The position numbers and the translations under genes were made by a program. From positions 1-64,000 of the forward strand of contig CAIJNL010000018.1 in NCBI GenBank assembly GCA_903822005.1: a DNA stretch of 64,000 bases, given 5' to 3'. Shown here piece after piece: positions 27,245 to 35,733 of this stretch. The notes beneath the pieces were generated by a model. It saw only the letters and a program-made list of their open reading frames with translations. It was not told where the DNA came from and did not search any database. Source of the stretch: an uncultured Nitrospiraceae bacterium (GTDB lineage: Bacteria > Nitrospirota > Thermodesulfovibrionia > Thermodesulfovibrionales > Dissulfurispiraceae). Numbering within the stretch: the stretch's first letter is position 1; the number at the start of each line of letters is the position of its first letter.

Positions 27245-29140
27245 TTGATTACCGACGGACTCAATAAGCAGCAAAAAGAGGCGGTTGAGCATTACGGCTC
27301 TCCCCTTCTTGTTCTTGCGGGGGCAGGCTCAGGCAAAACAAAGGTGATCACCCATAAAATCGCCTGGCTGATACAGAATAAGGGGATCAAACCGAACAGA
27401 ATACTCGCGATCACTTTCACAAAGAAGGCCGCGAAAGAGATGCAGGAGAGGGTCGAGCGGCTGCTCTCTGTCAGGCCCAGATACATATCCACCTTTCATT
27501 CCTTTTGCGCAAGGATGCTGCGCGAAAACATAAGCGCCCTGAAAAAAACCTACAATGGTAATTTTGCGATATACGATGAGTATGACAGCCGAAAATTGAT
27601 AAAAGAAATTCTTACCCGGGCGGGCATGGACCCTAAACTAATCGAAGGCGCGAGGGGCGCAATATCAAAGGCCAAGCAAAGTTACCGGACCAGTGTGGTC
27701 GATTATATTGCTGGCCTGCCCTATCCCCAGTCTGCATACGCACCAGTGGCCGCCCAGTATCTTACAGAGATGGAAAAGAGCAACGCGCTCGATTACGACG
27801 ATCTGATATATCTTGCGGTCGATCTGCTCTCGGGCGACGAAGAGATCAGGCGCCACTGGCAGGACAAGTTCGATTATGTGCTTGTCGACGAATATCAGGA
27901 CACCAACAAGATCCAGTACATGCTTATTAACCTGCTTGTTGGAAGGAGCGGTAATATCTGTGTTGTCGGCGACCCCCAGCAGTGCATCTACACATGGCGG
28001 GGCGCTCATCCCTTCAACATCCTGAATTTCTCAAAGGACTTCGGCGCAGCTGAGACCAAGCTCGAGATAAATTACCGCTCGACCCCGCAGATTCTCGATG
28101 TGGCCAACATGGTAATAGCCAGGGCTGATGCCGTATGGGAAGGGAAGATACTGAAGCTCTCGGCCGACCGTACCGATGAGGGAGAAGTCCTGTATACGAA
28201 AAACAGCGATAATTACACGGAATGCAGCGATGTCGCTTCCAGGATCGAAAGACTTATTGATATCGGGTACAGGTATTCCGACATAGCAGTCCTTATGCGG
28301 ATGTCCTTTGTATCGCGCGGTTTTGAGTACGCCTTTATGAACGCCGGCATACCTTATGAAATCATCGGCGGGGCGGCATTTTATGAGCGCGTTGAGGTGA
28401 AGGACCTGCTGGCATACCTGCGTCTTATGCTGAATCCACGTGACAGGGCCGCTTTCGAGCGCAGCATCAATGCGCCATCCCGCAAAATCGGGGCAAAGAC
28501 CCTTTCGCTGATCAGGGAGAATTTCACTGAAAACTGGATTCAGGCCATGCGCGATACCAAGCTGCCTGCCAAACAGCGGGCCACTGCCGATTTTTTCGCG
28601 CGACTTATTGAAAATTATTCGCCGATTGTTGATGAGAAGCCCTATACCGTGCTGATGGAACTGTTGAGGGACGTCAGATACGAGGAATACCTTTCAGCGC
28701 ACTATCACGAGGACTTTGAAGAACGGCAGGGAAACATTTCCGAACTTGCAAGCGTTCTCAACGCGCTCGAAAGTGAAGGCAGGAGCTTCTCTCAGTTCCT
28801 TGAAGATACCGTGCTGGCCCACGAGCAGGACAGGATTGGCCCATCCGATGCGGTCAAGGTCATGACAGTGCATGCGGCAAAGGGACTCGAATTCCCTGTT
28901 GTCTTTGTAGTTGCTGTTGAAGAGGCAATATTCCCGTCAGCCCGCTCACTCGACAATTCCCAGGCGCTCGAAGAAGAGCGCAGGCTGTTCTATGTCGCAG
29001 TCACCAGGGCCAAAGAGAGGCTCTATCTGAGTTCGGCATCTTACAGAAAGCGTTACGGAGACGCGCTCTATGCGATACGCTCCCGCTATATCGAAGAGAT
29101 AGAGGACGAGATAAAGACTGAGCAGAACGTTTCGTATTGA
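27245..29140 (+). CDS. UvrD/Rep-family DNA helicase
   Basis: 631 residues, superfamily 1A helicase. Motif I is AGAGSGKT, motif Ia TFTKKAAKEM, motif II VDEYQDTN, motif III GDPQQCIYTWRG, motif IV INYRS, motif V TVHAAKGLEFPVVF and motif VI VAVTRAKERL. It unwinds DNA 3'-5' in repair or replication restart. It is shorter than UvrD or PcrA, so it lacks their C-terminal extension. The start is a TTG at 27245, supported by GAGGA 7 bases upstream and by homology beginning LNKQQKEAV. Confidence 0.92.
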   Translation: MITDGLNKQQKEAVEHYGSPLLVLAGAGSGKTKVITHKIAWLIQNKGIKPNRILAITFTKKAAKEMQERVERLLSVRPRYISTFHSFCARMLRENISALKKTYNGNFAIYDEYDSRKLIKEILTRAGMDPKLIEGARGAISKAKQSYRTSVVDYIAGLPYPQSAYAPVAAQYLTEMEKSNALDYDDLIYLAVDLLSGDEEIRRHWQDKFDYVLVDEYQDTNKIQYMLINLLVGRSGNICVVGDPQQCIYTWRGAHPFNILNFSKDFGAAETKLEINYRSTPQILDVANMVIARADAVWEGKILKLSADRTDEGEVLYTKNSDNYTECSDVASRIERLIDIGYRYSDIAVLMRMSFVSRGFEYAFMNAGIPYEIIGGAAFYERVEVKDLLAYLRLMLNPRDRAAFERSINAPSRKIGAKTLSLIRENFTENWIQAMRDTKLPAKQRATADFFARLIENYSPIVDEKPYTVLMELLRDVRYEEYLSAHYHEDFEERQGNISELASVLNALESEGRSFSQFLEDTVLAHEQDRIGPSDAVKVMTVHAAKGLEFPVVFVVAVEEAIFPSARSLDNSQALEEERRLFYVAVTRAKERLYLSSASYRKRYGDALYAIRSRYIEEIEDEIKTEQNVSY

Positions 29141-29182
29141 AGCGGGGCCGAAGCCGGAAGAGTGAATAATGACAGTAAGAAA

Positions 29183-29857
29183 CTATGCCAGCTTGTCAGA
29201 CCCTGCAGCCTTTGCGTATTGGCCTGCTATATTCCTGAGGCTGCCTATCCTGTTCATCCAGCCGTCATGATAGACGCCAAACCTTTCGGGCCTGAGAGTG
29301 GCGAGGCGAGTATAGCGTTCTTCCCTCATGGCGAGATATGCATTTACATTGCCGCCTGACTGTTGCAAGATCCTCTTGGCCGCAGACGGGCTGTTGACAT
29401 AGGTGTCAAAATGAATGGTGCTGAGCGGACAGGGCAGGTTCGCAGCGCCGGATTTGTCCCATATCTTTTTATAGATGACCTCTGCCTGTGCCTGCGAGAG
29501 ATTTCTGATATCGCCAGTAAAACCAAACTCCCGGGCCGTTGACTGCAGAATGCCCCTCATGGCGGGACCTCTCATCGCATCATTCTTAACATAGGCATTG
29601 CCTTCATGTTTCATTACGATGCCCAGGCTGTTTCTGAACCCCGCGTCTGCAGCAGAATATGAGGGCACCAGCTGAATGTTCGGATCAAAGAGGTTCTTTT
29701 TGAAGATGATGGGCTTCAGGCTCAGCTCCTTCATGTTGGAAGCAAGCATACTGTCGAAGACTGTCTTTTTGGTCTTGGCAGTACCCGTCAGCGCCTTATC
29801 TTCCTGTGTGGCAGCCTTGCCGTCAAGGGCATTTATTTTAATCGAGTGGTCTCTCAT
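29183..29857 (-). CDS. GH108-like muramidase/putative peptidoglycan hydrolase
   Basis: 224 residues. From about residue 78 the sequence resembles the GH108 N-acetylmuramidase/secretion activator family: KHEGNAYV with the likely catalytic Glu, then a conserved helical part (HFDTYVNSPSAAKRILQQ). The family usually has DxGGxTxxGI after the Glu; here it is MRGPAMRGIL, a noticeable deviation. The N-terminal 75 residues have no signal peptide and include FDSMLASNMKEL, reminiscent of rod-binding proteins. Activity is therefore uncertain. Confidence 0.6.
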   Translation of the reverse strand: MRDHSIKINALDGKAATQEDKALTGTAKTKKTVFDSMLASNMKELSLKPIIFKKNLFDPNIQLVPSYSAADAGFRNSLGIVMKHEGNAYVKNDAMRGPAMRGILQSTAREFGFTGDIRNLSQAQAEVIYKKIWDKSGAANLPCPLSTIHFDTYVNSPSAAKRILQQSGGNVNAYLAMREERYTRLATLRPERFGVYHDGWMNRIGSLRNIAGQYAKAAGSDKLA

Positions 29858-29956
29858 AGTCGCCTCCAGCGGGCAGAAACTCCTGTTTAAATTTTATCAC
29901 ATCGGGTGATAACATTGAAACATGCATAATATGGGCCAAATGTCGTAACATTTATT

Positions 29957-30376
29957 ATGAGCTTATTCCCGGTCAGTCAGTCCAAAGAACAGGCCCTCAA
30001 GGACAGGATGGCTTCTTTCAATATCAGGGAAGAAGACATTGTCGAATCGTTTGTGCGCTCGGGCGGGCATGGCGGGCAGAATGTCAACAAGACCTCGACC
30101 TGCGTCTACCTGAAACATCTCCCAACCGGCATTGAGGTCAAACTGCAGAAAGAGCGCTCGCAGGCGCTGAACCGGTATCACGCGCGCGTCCTTCTCGTGA
30201 AGAAGATAGAGCAACAGATAATGGGCGCGAAGAGCGAAGAGCTGAAAAGGGTCGAAAAGATAAGGCGCCAGAAGAGAAAACGCTCGAAGAGGTCTAAAGA
30301 AAAGATGCTGGCCGATAAGGCGTCCCAGTCCGACAAAAAGAGGCTTCGAGCGTCCGTGCCGCATGGCGAAGAATAA
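29957..30376 (+). CDS. Release-factor-like ribosome rescue protein
   Basis: 139 residues. It contains one class I release-factor catalytic domain with the peptidyl-tRNA hydrolysis motif GGHGGQNVNKT and no codon-recognition domain. A long basic tail follows (RRQKRKRSKRSKEK). The design resembles ArfB-type factors, which insert a basic tail in the empty mRNA channel and free stalled ribosomes. With tmRNA and SmpB in the window, the organism seems to have two rescue routes. Confidence 0.85.
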   Translation: MSLFPVSQSKEQALKDRMASFNIREEDIVESFVRSGGHGGQNVNKTSTCVYLKHLPTGIEVKLQKERSQALNRYHARVLLVKKIEQQIMGAKSEELKRVEKIRRQKRKRSKRSKEKMLADKASQSDKKRLRASVPHGEE

Positions 30377-30447
30377 TGAACTTATAGATGCAATGAACCC
30401 TTTGATTTATCTTGCGGGCTGCGATATTATGAATATCTGGTGAAAAC

Positions 30448-31950
30448 ATGAAAAAGCATCTACTTTGGATCGTCGTTTTCCTGTGCGGGGCAGTGGTCAT
30501 GATACTTGAACTCGTGGGTTCACGCATACTGGCGCCCTATCTCGGCACCTCTATCATTGTCTGGACCAGTCTTATCGGTGTAATACTAGGCTGCCTGAGC
30601 CTCGGGTACTGGGCCGGCGGCAGATTAGCTGACAGAAGGCCTGACTACAGCACCTTCTCAATGATAATTCTCATTGCCGGATTGCTGATCGGCCTCGACA
30701 CCTTTACTAAAACATACATACTGGAATGGCTCCAGAAGAATCTGTCAGACATACAAATATCCGCTCCAATTGCTACGTTTCTGCTTTTCGGACTTCCGAG
30801 CGTCCTGCTCGGCATGATTGCGCCATACGCCGTCCGGCTGAAAATGGATGATGTCAAACATTCGGGAGAGACAGTCGGAAATCTTTATGCAGTGTCGACT
30901 GTAGGCAGCATAGCAGGCACCTTTCTGGCCGGATATTATCTTATAGAGCTTTTCGGCAGCACCAAAATCCTTTTGATGCTCTCTCTCGTGCTTGTTGCGA
31001 CTTCCATGCTGACTGCCGGAAGAGGCGGTTTTGTCATGAAATCCCTTGCGGCCCTGCTCTTGATGGCAGGCCTGGTGGCCGTTGATTCATACAGTGCGGT
31101 GCGCGAAAGGGCGGGTTTCGTTGACGTCGACACCCGCTACAGCAGGATATGGATCTATAAAACTTTGCATTACGCGACCCAAAAGCCGATTTTGGCACTC
31201 GTCACCAGTCCCGGCGAGATTCAGTCGGCAAAGCTGCTTGATGGAAGCGATGACCTGGCTCTCAAATACACCAGGTATTACAGACTTGCGGGCCATTTCA
31301 ACCCCGGTATCAGGGATTCGCTCCTTATCGGCGGCGCAGGATATTCATTTGCCAAAGATTATCTGAAGAGATTTGCGGGGGCGCGCATGGATGTTGTTGA
31401 GATCGACCCTGGAATGACAGCTCTTGCCAGAAAGTATTTTGATCTGGTTGATGACAGCCGCCTCAGTATAATCCATGAAGACGGCCGCACCTTCATCAAC
31501 AGGGCATCAAAGAAATATGACGCCATATTCTGCGATGCCTTTACTTCGCTTTACACAATTCCTTTCCAGTTGACCACCCGCGAGTCTGTAATGCGCATGT
31601 ATGATCTGTTGAACGAGAACGGGGTCGTGCTTGCCAACATCATCTCAGCAATAGACGGAGATGAAGGCATGTTCCTGCGGGCTGAATACCGGACATACAA
31701 ATCGGTATTTCCGCAGGTCTTGATCTTCCCTGTGGCCGACCCGGATGACGGACGGCTTGCCCAGAACATAATGCTCGTTGCGATCAAGTCCGATACCCCG
31801 CCTGCCGCCCGCAGCAGGAACAGGGAACTGGACGAATACCTTGGCCACAAATGGACCGGAGATATTATTCAGGATATGCCGCTCCTGACTGATGACCTCG
31901 CGCCGGTAGATAGTTATATAATAAAGATGATCAGGAAAAGACAATTATAA
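30448..31950 (+). CDS. Membrane-fused spermidine synthase-like protein
   Basis: 500 residues. The first 210 form about six membrane helices of the MFS-like, polyamine synthase-associated type (ILELVGSRILAPYLGTS). From about 250 a Rossmann methyltransferase-like spermidine synthase domain follows: LLIGGAGYSFAKDY, DVVEIDPGM, and EDGRTFI. Such fused proteins are annotated as spermidine synthases, but the substrate is unproven and the family may aminopropylate other amines. Monocistronic, or followed by the ankyrin gene. Confidence 0.83.
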   Translation: MKKHLLWIVVFLCGAVVMILELVGSRILAPYLGTSIIVWTSLIGVILGCLSLGYWAGGRLADRRPDYSTFSMIILIAGLLIGLDTFTKTYILEWLQKNLSDIQISAPIATFLLFGLPSVLLGMIAPYAVRLKMDDVKHSGETVGNLYAVSTVGSIAGTFLAGYYLIELFGSTKILLMLSLVLVATSMLTAGRGGFVMKSLAALLLMAGLVAVDSYSAVRERAGFVDVDTRYSRIWIYKTLHYATQKPILALVTSPGEIQSAKLLDGSDDLALKYTRYYRLAGHFNPGIRDSLLIGGAGYSFAKDYLKRFAGARMDVVEIDPGMTALARKYFDLVDDSRLSIIHEDGRTFINRASKKYDAIFCDAFTSLYTIPFQLTTRESVMRMYDLLNENGVVLANIISAIDGDEGMFLRAEYRTYKSVFPQVLIFPVADPDDGRLAQNIMLVAIKSDTPPAARSRNRELDEYLGHKWTGDIIQDMPLLTDDLAPVDSYIIKMIRKRQL

Positions 31951-31970
31951 AGTCTGCTGAAGCGGACTTT
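31949..31970 (+). other. Hairpin between the spermidine synthase-like and ankyrin genes
   Basis: AAAGTCTGC and GCGGACTTT form a 9-base stem (one G-U) around TGAA. It lies directly on the stop codon and 17 bases before the next start. No U-tract follows, so it may be an attenuating or mRNA-stabilising hairpin rather than a full terminator. Confidence 0.35.
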
Positions 31971-31987
31971 AAAAAGGAGCCCCTCAA

Positions 31988-32539
31988 ATGAAAGTAATTT
32001 TGACAATGATACTCTCGGCGGCATTGCTGCTGACATCCATAGGACTTTCATGGTCAGTAGACGATCCGCCAATTTTCCTGGCTGTCAAGAACCAGCGGGT
32101 TACGACTGTGAGGAATTATACTGTATCGAAATTTGCCGACGTTAATATCCGCGATAAAGACGGTTGGACGCTGCTGATGTATGCTGCAATGAACGGCTCT
32201 GTAGAGATAGCGCAAATTCTCATAGCCAAAAAAGCTGAACTTGACGCAATAGACTGGCTCGGCTGGACGCCGCTAATGCTTGCCGAGTATGCCGACAAGA
32301 CTGAAGTTGCCACGCTTTTGATAGAAAAAGGCGCAAATATCAACGCCAGGTCCGATGCCGGATGGACGCCGCTTATGTATGCCGCGCTGTTCAACAGGAA
32401 AGCAATAGGACGGCTGCTTATTTCAAAGGGCGCGGAAATAAACGCAAAATCCTCTAAAGGAGAGACCGCCTTATCCATAGCGCTGGAAGAGGGGCAAACT
32501 GAATTTGTCGAATTGTTGAAGAAAGCAGGCGCAAGGTAA
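31988..32539 (+). CDS. Exported ankyrin-repeat protein
   Basis: 183 residues. A signal peptide of about 22 residues ends near LSWS. Four ankyrin repeats follow; the repeated DGWTLLMYAAMNGSVEIAQ, GWTPLMLAEYADKTEVA, GWTPLMYAALFNRKA and GETALSIALEEGQTE are spaced by 33 residues. Ankyrin stacks bind proteins; here the place is the periplasm. It converges with the DUF1573 gene, the stops being 10 bases apart. Confidence 0.88.
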   Translation: MKVILTMILSAALLLTSIGLSWSVDDPPIFLAVKNQRVTTVRNYTVSKFADVNIRDKDGWTLLMYAAMNGSVEIAQILIAKKAELDAIDWLGWTPLMLAEYADKTEVATLLIEKGANINARSDAGWTPLMYAALFNRKAIGRLLISKGAEINAKSSKGETALSIALEEGQTEFVELLKKAGAR

Positions 32540-32549
32540 GCAAAACTTA

Positions 32550-32999
32550 TTAACGCATCACTTCCGCTTTTAATGTAAGGGTCAATTTGGGTCTTTTAGG
32601 GTCATTGCTGAAGACCCATATTTCCTTGACTACACGCCCTTTATAATCCCTTGCATCAAGCGTCGCGACTATCCTGCCTGCCTCTCCCGGTTTGATATGG
32701 CTCGAACTAGCCATTGCCGCGGTGCAGCCTCAGGGGGGGCTCACCTTGATGATTTCAAGTTCTTCCGTGCCGTCATTCCTGAACTCGAAGGTATATTCGA
32801 GCGGTCCGTTGCCGCTTACTACTCCGAAATCATACATCTCTTCGCGGAACGCGATAATCGGGTAAGGGGGAACGACCGGCGGAAGACTGCTGTCGCTTAT
32901 TGTCCCTAAATTATGCGTCTCTTCGCTGGCCGTGGCCGGCTGTTGCGCAAAGGCGATTAAAGGCAAAAGTAAAAAGAATATAAATAGTGCTTTTTTCAT
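32550..32999 (-). CDS. DUF1573 protein with in-frame UGA, candidate selenoprotein
   Basis: Read from ATG 32999 the frame has a signal peptide (ending IAFA), then the DUF1573 marks MYDFGVVSG and FEFRNDGTEELEI, and meets TGA at 32730-32732 (codon 90). Past the TGA the same frame continues for 59 codons to TAA at 32550: GCTAAM, then GEAGRIVATLD, RVVKEIWVFSND and PKRPKLTLTL, the conserved second half of the domain. In the family the position of the UGA is the first Cys of the Cys-Gly-Cys-Thr motif, so the product would read Sec-Gly-Cys-Thr. A SECIS-like hairpin follows (separate entry). A frameshift is excluded since both halves are in one frame; a Cys-to-stop mutation is the alternative. Periplasmic, function unknown; a redox role is inferred. 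Confidence 0.75.
32697..32714 (-). promoter_or_regulatory. SECIS-like hairpin after the in-frame UGA
   Basis: On the minus strand ATGGCT and AGCCAT form a perfect 6-base stem around the loop AGTTCG. The stem begins 15 bases and the apical loop 21 bases after the UGA at 32730-32732. Bacterial SECIS elements lie inside the coding region just after the UGA, with a small apical loop having a G within its first two bases, about 16-37 bases downstream. This hairpin meets these published pattern rules as I know them. Confidence 0.6.
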
Positions 33000-33440
33000 T
33001 ACATCTTAGTATAACAACTATAGCCATTGCTGTCACTATTTCAAATTTCGGCGATTTTGCGGGCGTTTCGGGGTACGATGGAAACACAATGCTTCGAACG
33101 TTATGTATATGGATATCCAATATTGTCTTAGAGATTTCTCACAGCTGGCAGCAACTGATAACGACGCGGAACTATGAAGGTTTCTATCGGGAATGCCCAA
33201 CTCTGAGTTAAACGCCGATTAACAGCGACAGGCAATAGAAACAAAATAGTTTCTTGACCCCACCGACCATGCGTGATATATAATAGGCAAAATTCGTAAA
33301 AAGCGATTCCCTTTGACCGAGTCGGAATACATCAGAGCACTGAATGTTGACACTATTGCATTCATTTCTCTGGAATAAAATGATGCCCATAAAAATAGCC
33401 TTATTGCCTAAAGTGATCTGAAAGGAGCGTGACACGAGTT
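33000..33440. other. Gene-free stretch before the membrane protein
   Basis: About 440 bases without a convincing gene. It holds copy A of a degenerate repeat (33176-33198). From here to about 36.9 kb the DNA is a low-density accessory region. Confidence 0.5.
33176..33198 (+). repeat. Degenerate dispersed repeat, copy A
   Basis: GAAGGTTTCTATCGGGAATG (33176-33195), then CCC. Similar sequences occur at 34644 and 36638. In copy A the similarity to copy B reaches back to about 33130 (TTTCTCACAG, then GAACTATGAAGG). The element type is not recognised. Confidence 0.45.
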
Positions 33441-34205
33441 ATGAAAGTCCACCCGCGATTGACAGGCCTATGTTTGATCTTGATTTCGATGCTATTCTTT
33501 TTCACAATTGATCTTGCCAAGGGTGGAGCCATCTTGGGGCTTTGCGGGTTCTTGCTCTTTTTTGTAAGCGGCTGGCTGGTGCTCTTCTTTTTTTGGAACG
33601 ACGGAGACATAACAGAGTTACGGCGTATCCATAGGAAAAAACCCGAAGGCCGCGCTTTTCAGGTTATGCCTGTTCAAGAGAGGACGTTTCGCTATCCCGA
33701 AATGAGGGGCGCTCGACTTGCAGTAATGCTCTGTTTATGCCTCTTCATGATGGCAATGGCCATAGTATCCTTATATTTGCTCATATCTAATAAAAGCAGC
33801 GCAGACGCAGCCGCTATTCAGACACTGTATTTTGTGTTCGGGTTGTTTGCTTCCTGCTCAATATTTTTTTGCTGGCTCACCTGGCGCTATGCCCGCTTGT
33901 TCATCAGAATCGACGGCAAGGGAATCACCGCGTCCACTTATTTCGGCCTGCGACATGCCGGTTGGGAGGATATTATTGCGGTTCGAGACTGGATTCCTTT
34001 TAGAGGCTTTGGCGCTATAAGCGATTTCTTTGCAGCTGATTTTACCTTATACAAAATATATACGCACAACCATTTCATATCATTTTCAAGCAGCATGCCT
34101 GGCGCTGACGAGCTTGCAAAGCTGATTAGGGTGAACGCAGGCTTACCTGAAAGCCGGGAGAAAATAATAAAGTCCGGCACCCTTTCTTCCGGCGACAATC
34201 ATTAG
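33441..34205 (+). CDS. Membrane protein of unknown function
   Basis: About 254 residues. Four membrane helices are visible as two hairpins: residues 5-23 and 28-50 near the N-terminus, and about 90-110 and 125-145. A soluble C-terminal part follows with a PH-like pattern (IRIDGKGITASTYFGLR, then WEDIIAVRDW). I choose ATG 33441; a GTG at 33429 touches the AAAGGAG ribosome binding site too closely, but the ATG spacing of 13 bases is long. I recognise no family. Confidence 0.65.
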   Translation: MKVHPRLTGLCLILISMLFFFTIDLAKGGAILGLCGFLLFFVSGWLVLFFFWNDGDITELRRIHRKKPEGRAFQVMPVQERTFRYPEMRGARLAVMLCLCLFMMAMAIVSLYLLISNKSSADAAAIQTLYFVFGLFASCSIFFCWLTWRYARLFIRIDGKGITASTYFGLRHAGWEDIIAVRDWIPFRGFGAISDFFAADFTLYKIYTHNHFISFSSSMPGADELAKLIRVNAGLPESREKIIKSGTLSSGDNH

Positions 34206-34478
34206 AACGAGCCTTCCATCGGGGCTTGTACGTCATTCAACGAGATTCAAGACAACTCCCGTGCTCTAACGAGTTATTGTCTGGTTTTCCAGTTATCTCC
34301 AATAAACAGCGATTCAAATCCTGTGTACTATAAAAGAGGACAGGCTACCTTGTCTCATACCTTTCGTCCCTGATCTCCCATGCTTCGCTTGATACCGTGT
34401 GACAGTGATCAAGACAGTTGCATCAAATGCGGCATTCCACCACCCTGCAGATCAATGATTCTGATTATACTGCATAAT

Positions 34479-34543
34479 CCGGTCATTTTGGACACACAAT
34501 CCGGAATATGATGGACACTCATTCCGGTTCAAATTGGACAGCG
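34479..34543 (+). repeat. Period-23 array like IS21-family terminal repeats (left)
   Basis: Three degenerate units start at 34479, 34501 and 34524, each CCGG-N6/7-TGGACA followed by a short AT spacer. Insertion sequences of the IS21 family carry such multiple tandem transposase-binding repeats at their ends. No transposase gene lies near, so this would be a remnant. It is not identical to the array at 36756 (TGGCCA instead of TGGACA). Confidence 0.5.
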
Positions 34544-34643
34544 TTATGGAGCGCTGTATCCCCCTGATATCAGGTGAGATAGGCAGTATTGCCGCTACGG
34601 CTTTCTCACAGGAAGCGGTAAGGGACAATTAGAGCTGAACTGT

Positions 34644-34670
34644 GAAGCTTTCTATGGGCAATCAGCACAT
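34644..34670 (+). repeat. Degenerate dispersed repeat, copy B
   Basis: GAAGCTTTCTATGGGCAATC continuing to 34670. It matches copy A (33176) over the core, and the upstream TTTCTCACAG is shared as well. The element is unidentified. Confidence 0.45.
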
Positions 34671-34767
34671 TTGAGTGCAGTCGGCGAATCTTGACTTGCA
34701 GGTGAAGTAGTAGCCTTACAGGCAGACTGTCAAAGTCTAGTAGTGGTTTGTCTGCTGGATAAAAAGT

Positions 34768-35733
34768 TTAAACGTTGTCCTTGATAGTTTTATACAAACC
34801 GTTCAATTTTACACTGGCGATCCCGGCTTCACGCGACGCCTCGGAGGAGTACATCTGACTTGTGCCGATGACCTGATGATTGGCAGCCTTCAGGTTGAAG
34901 AACGCCTTTCCATTGACCGCTATTTTCCGTTCATAACGTTCATCCATGGAACAGTTTGCCTGCACTGATGTGACTCCGTTTTCGGCCGCGCTTTTTGCAT
35001 GATACATCTCACTCGTTAGAATGACTTCGCCATTACCAGCCTTAAGGACAAAAAAGAACTGTCCGTCGCTACTCTTGCTAAGTTCATACCAACCACCCAT
35101 TTGAACATTCCTTTTTTGGGGAGGCTCCTTATAGGGAATACTTTTCATAAGATCGTTAACAAATGCCAATAGATCACTCTTCCATTTTTCAACTCTCGAA
35201 ATGTCAATATCAGTAACAGGGCTTTGTGGAGAATTTAAAGAATTAGTCCGATCCATTTGATGCACTATCTGATGCCGCCTTTTCATTAACGAATCAAGTG
35301 ATGAGAAGTATTTTTGGAATGGCTTCACCTGAATCTCTGCCATCTCTAGATACTTTGCAAGTTCCTCGGTTCCGTTTATATTCATGGTGTTAACGTATGC
35401 GTCAATTGAGTCCTTAATAACGTTTTCAACAAACCTGCCTCTGTGCATTATTAAGCAGCCTAACAAGATAGTTTTCGGACGCTGGTAGGATTCCTGACCA
35501 ACCAAAGGTATTTTGTCTAGATTCTCAGGATTACCTTTGGGCAGACGAAACAAGAATAGATTGCGTATAACTTCCTCCAACGAGCTGTGAAGAAACACTA
35601 CCGACGCCCGCAGAACATCAGTGCGAAGTTGGATAATGCCTATGCTATTTTTTTCGAGTTCTTTATACGCGCCTATTAGATTCTCCACGCGAGTTATATT
35701 TTCTGCAAACTCTCCATAAGTGAAGTCGTACAT
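34768..35733 (-). CDS. HEPN-DUF1508-DUF1508 fusion protein
   Basis: 321 residues. Residues 1-200 are all-helical and carry the HEPN ribonuclease motif R-x4-H: Arg153 and His158 in RRHQIVHQM, preceded by the amphipathic helix LHSSLEEVIRNLF. Residues about 216-262 and 266-312 are two DUF1508 (YegP-like) repeats, seen as FFFVLKAGNGEVILTSEMY and FFNLKAANHQVIGTSQMY. HEPN domains are RNases of toxin-antitoxin and phage-defence systems; DUF1508 has no known activity. The gene is AT-richer than average and lies between IS-end remnants, beside a MazF module. RNase activity is inferred from the motif. ATG 35733 has AAGGG 8 bases upstream. Confidence 0.72.
   Translation of the reverse strand: MYDFTYGEFAENITRVENLIGAYKELEKNSIGIIQLRTDVLRASVVFLHSSLEEVIRNLFLFRLPKGNPENLDKIPLVGQESYQRPKTILLGCLIMHRGRFVENVIKDSIDAYVNTMNINGTEELAKYLEMAEIQVKPFQKYFSSLDSLMKRRHQIVHQMDRTNSLNSPQSPVTDIDISRVEKWKSDLLAFVNDLMKSIPYKEPPQKRNVQMGGWYELSKSSDGQFFFVLKAGNGEVILTSEMYHAKSAAENGVTSVQANCSMDERYERKIAVNGKAFFNLKAANHQVIGTSQMYSSEASREAGIASVKLNGLYKTIKDNV

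Larger units (their letters stand above)
34206..34767. other. Gene-free stretch with IS-end remnants
   Basis: About 560 bases without a gene. It holds a period-23 repeat array (34479-34543) and copy B of the dispersed repeat (34644-34670), followed by imperfect hairpins near 34713-34760. Probably the scar of one or more insertion elements. Confidence 0.5.

Noticed and set aside
32550-32999. Frameshift or simple pseudogene explanation of the DUF1573 gene
   Set aside because: A run of seven C precedes the TGA and suggested an indel, but the homologous sequence continues in the same frame past the TGA, so no indel is needed. A Cys-to-stop point mutation stays possible and is stated in the finding.
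33190-33215. Integron attC-like pair GCCCAAC ... GTTAAAC
   Set aside because: The two boxes are only 5 bases apart, without the long palindromic centre of attC, and no integrase is near.
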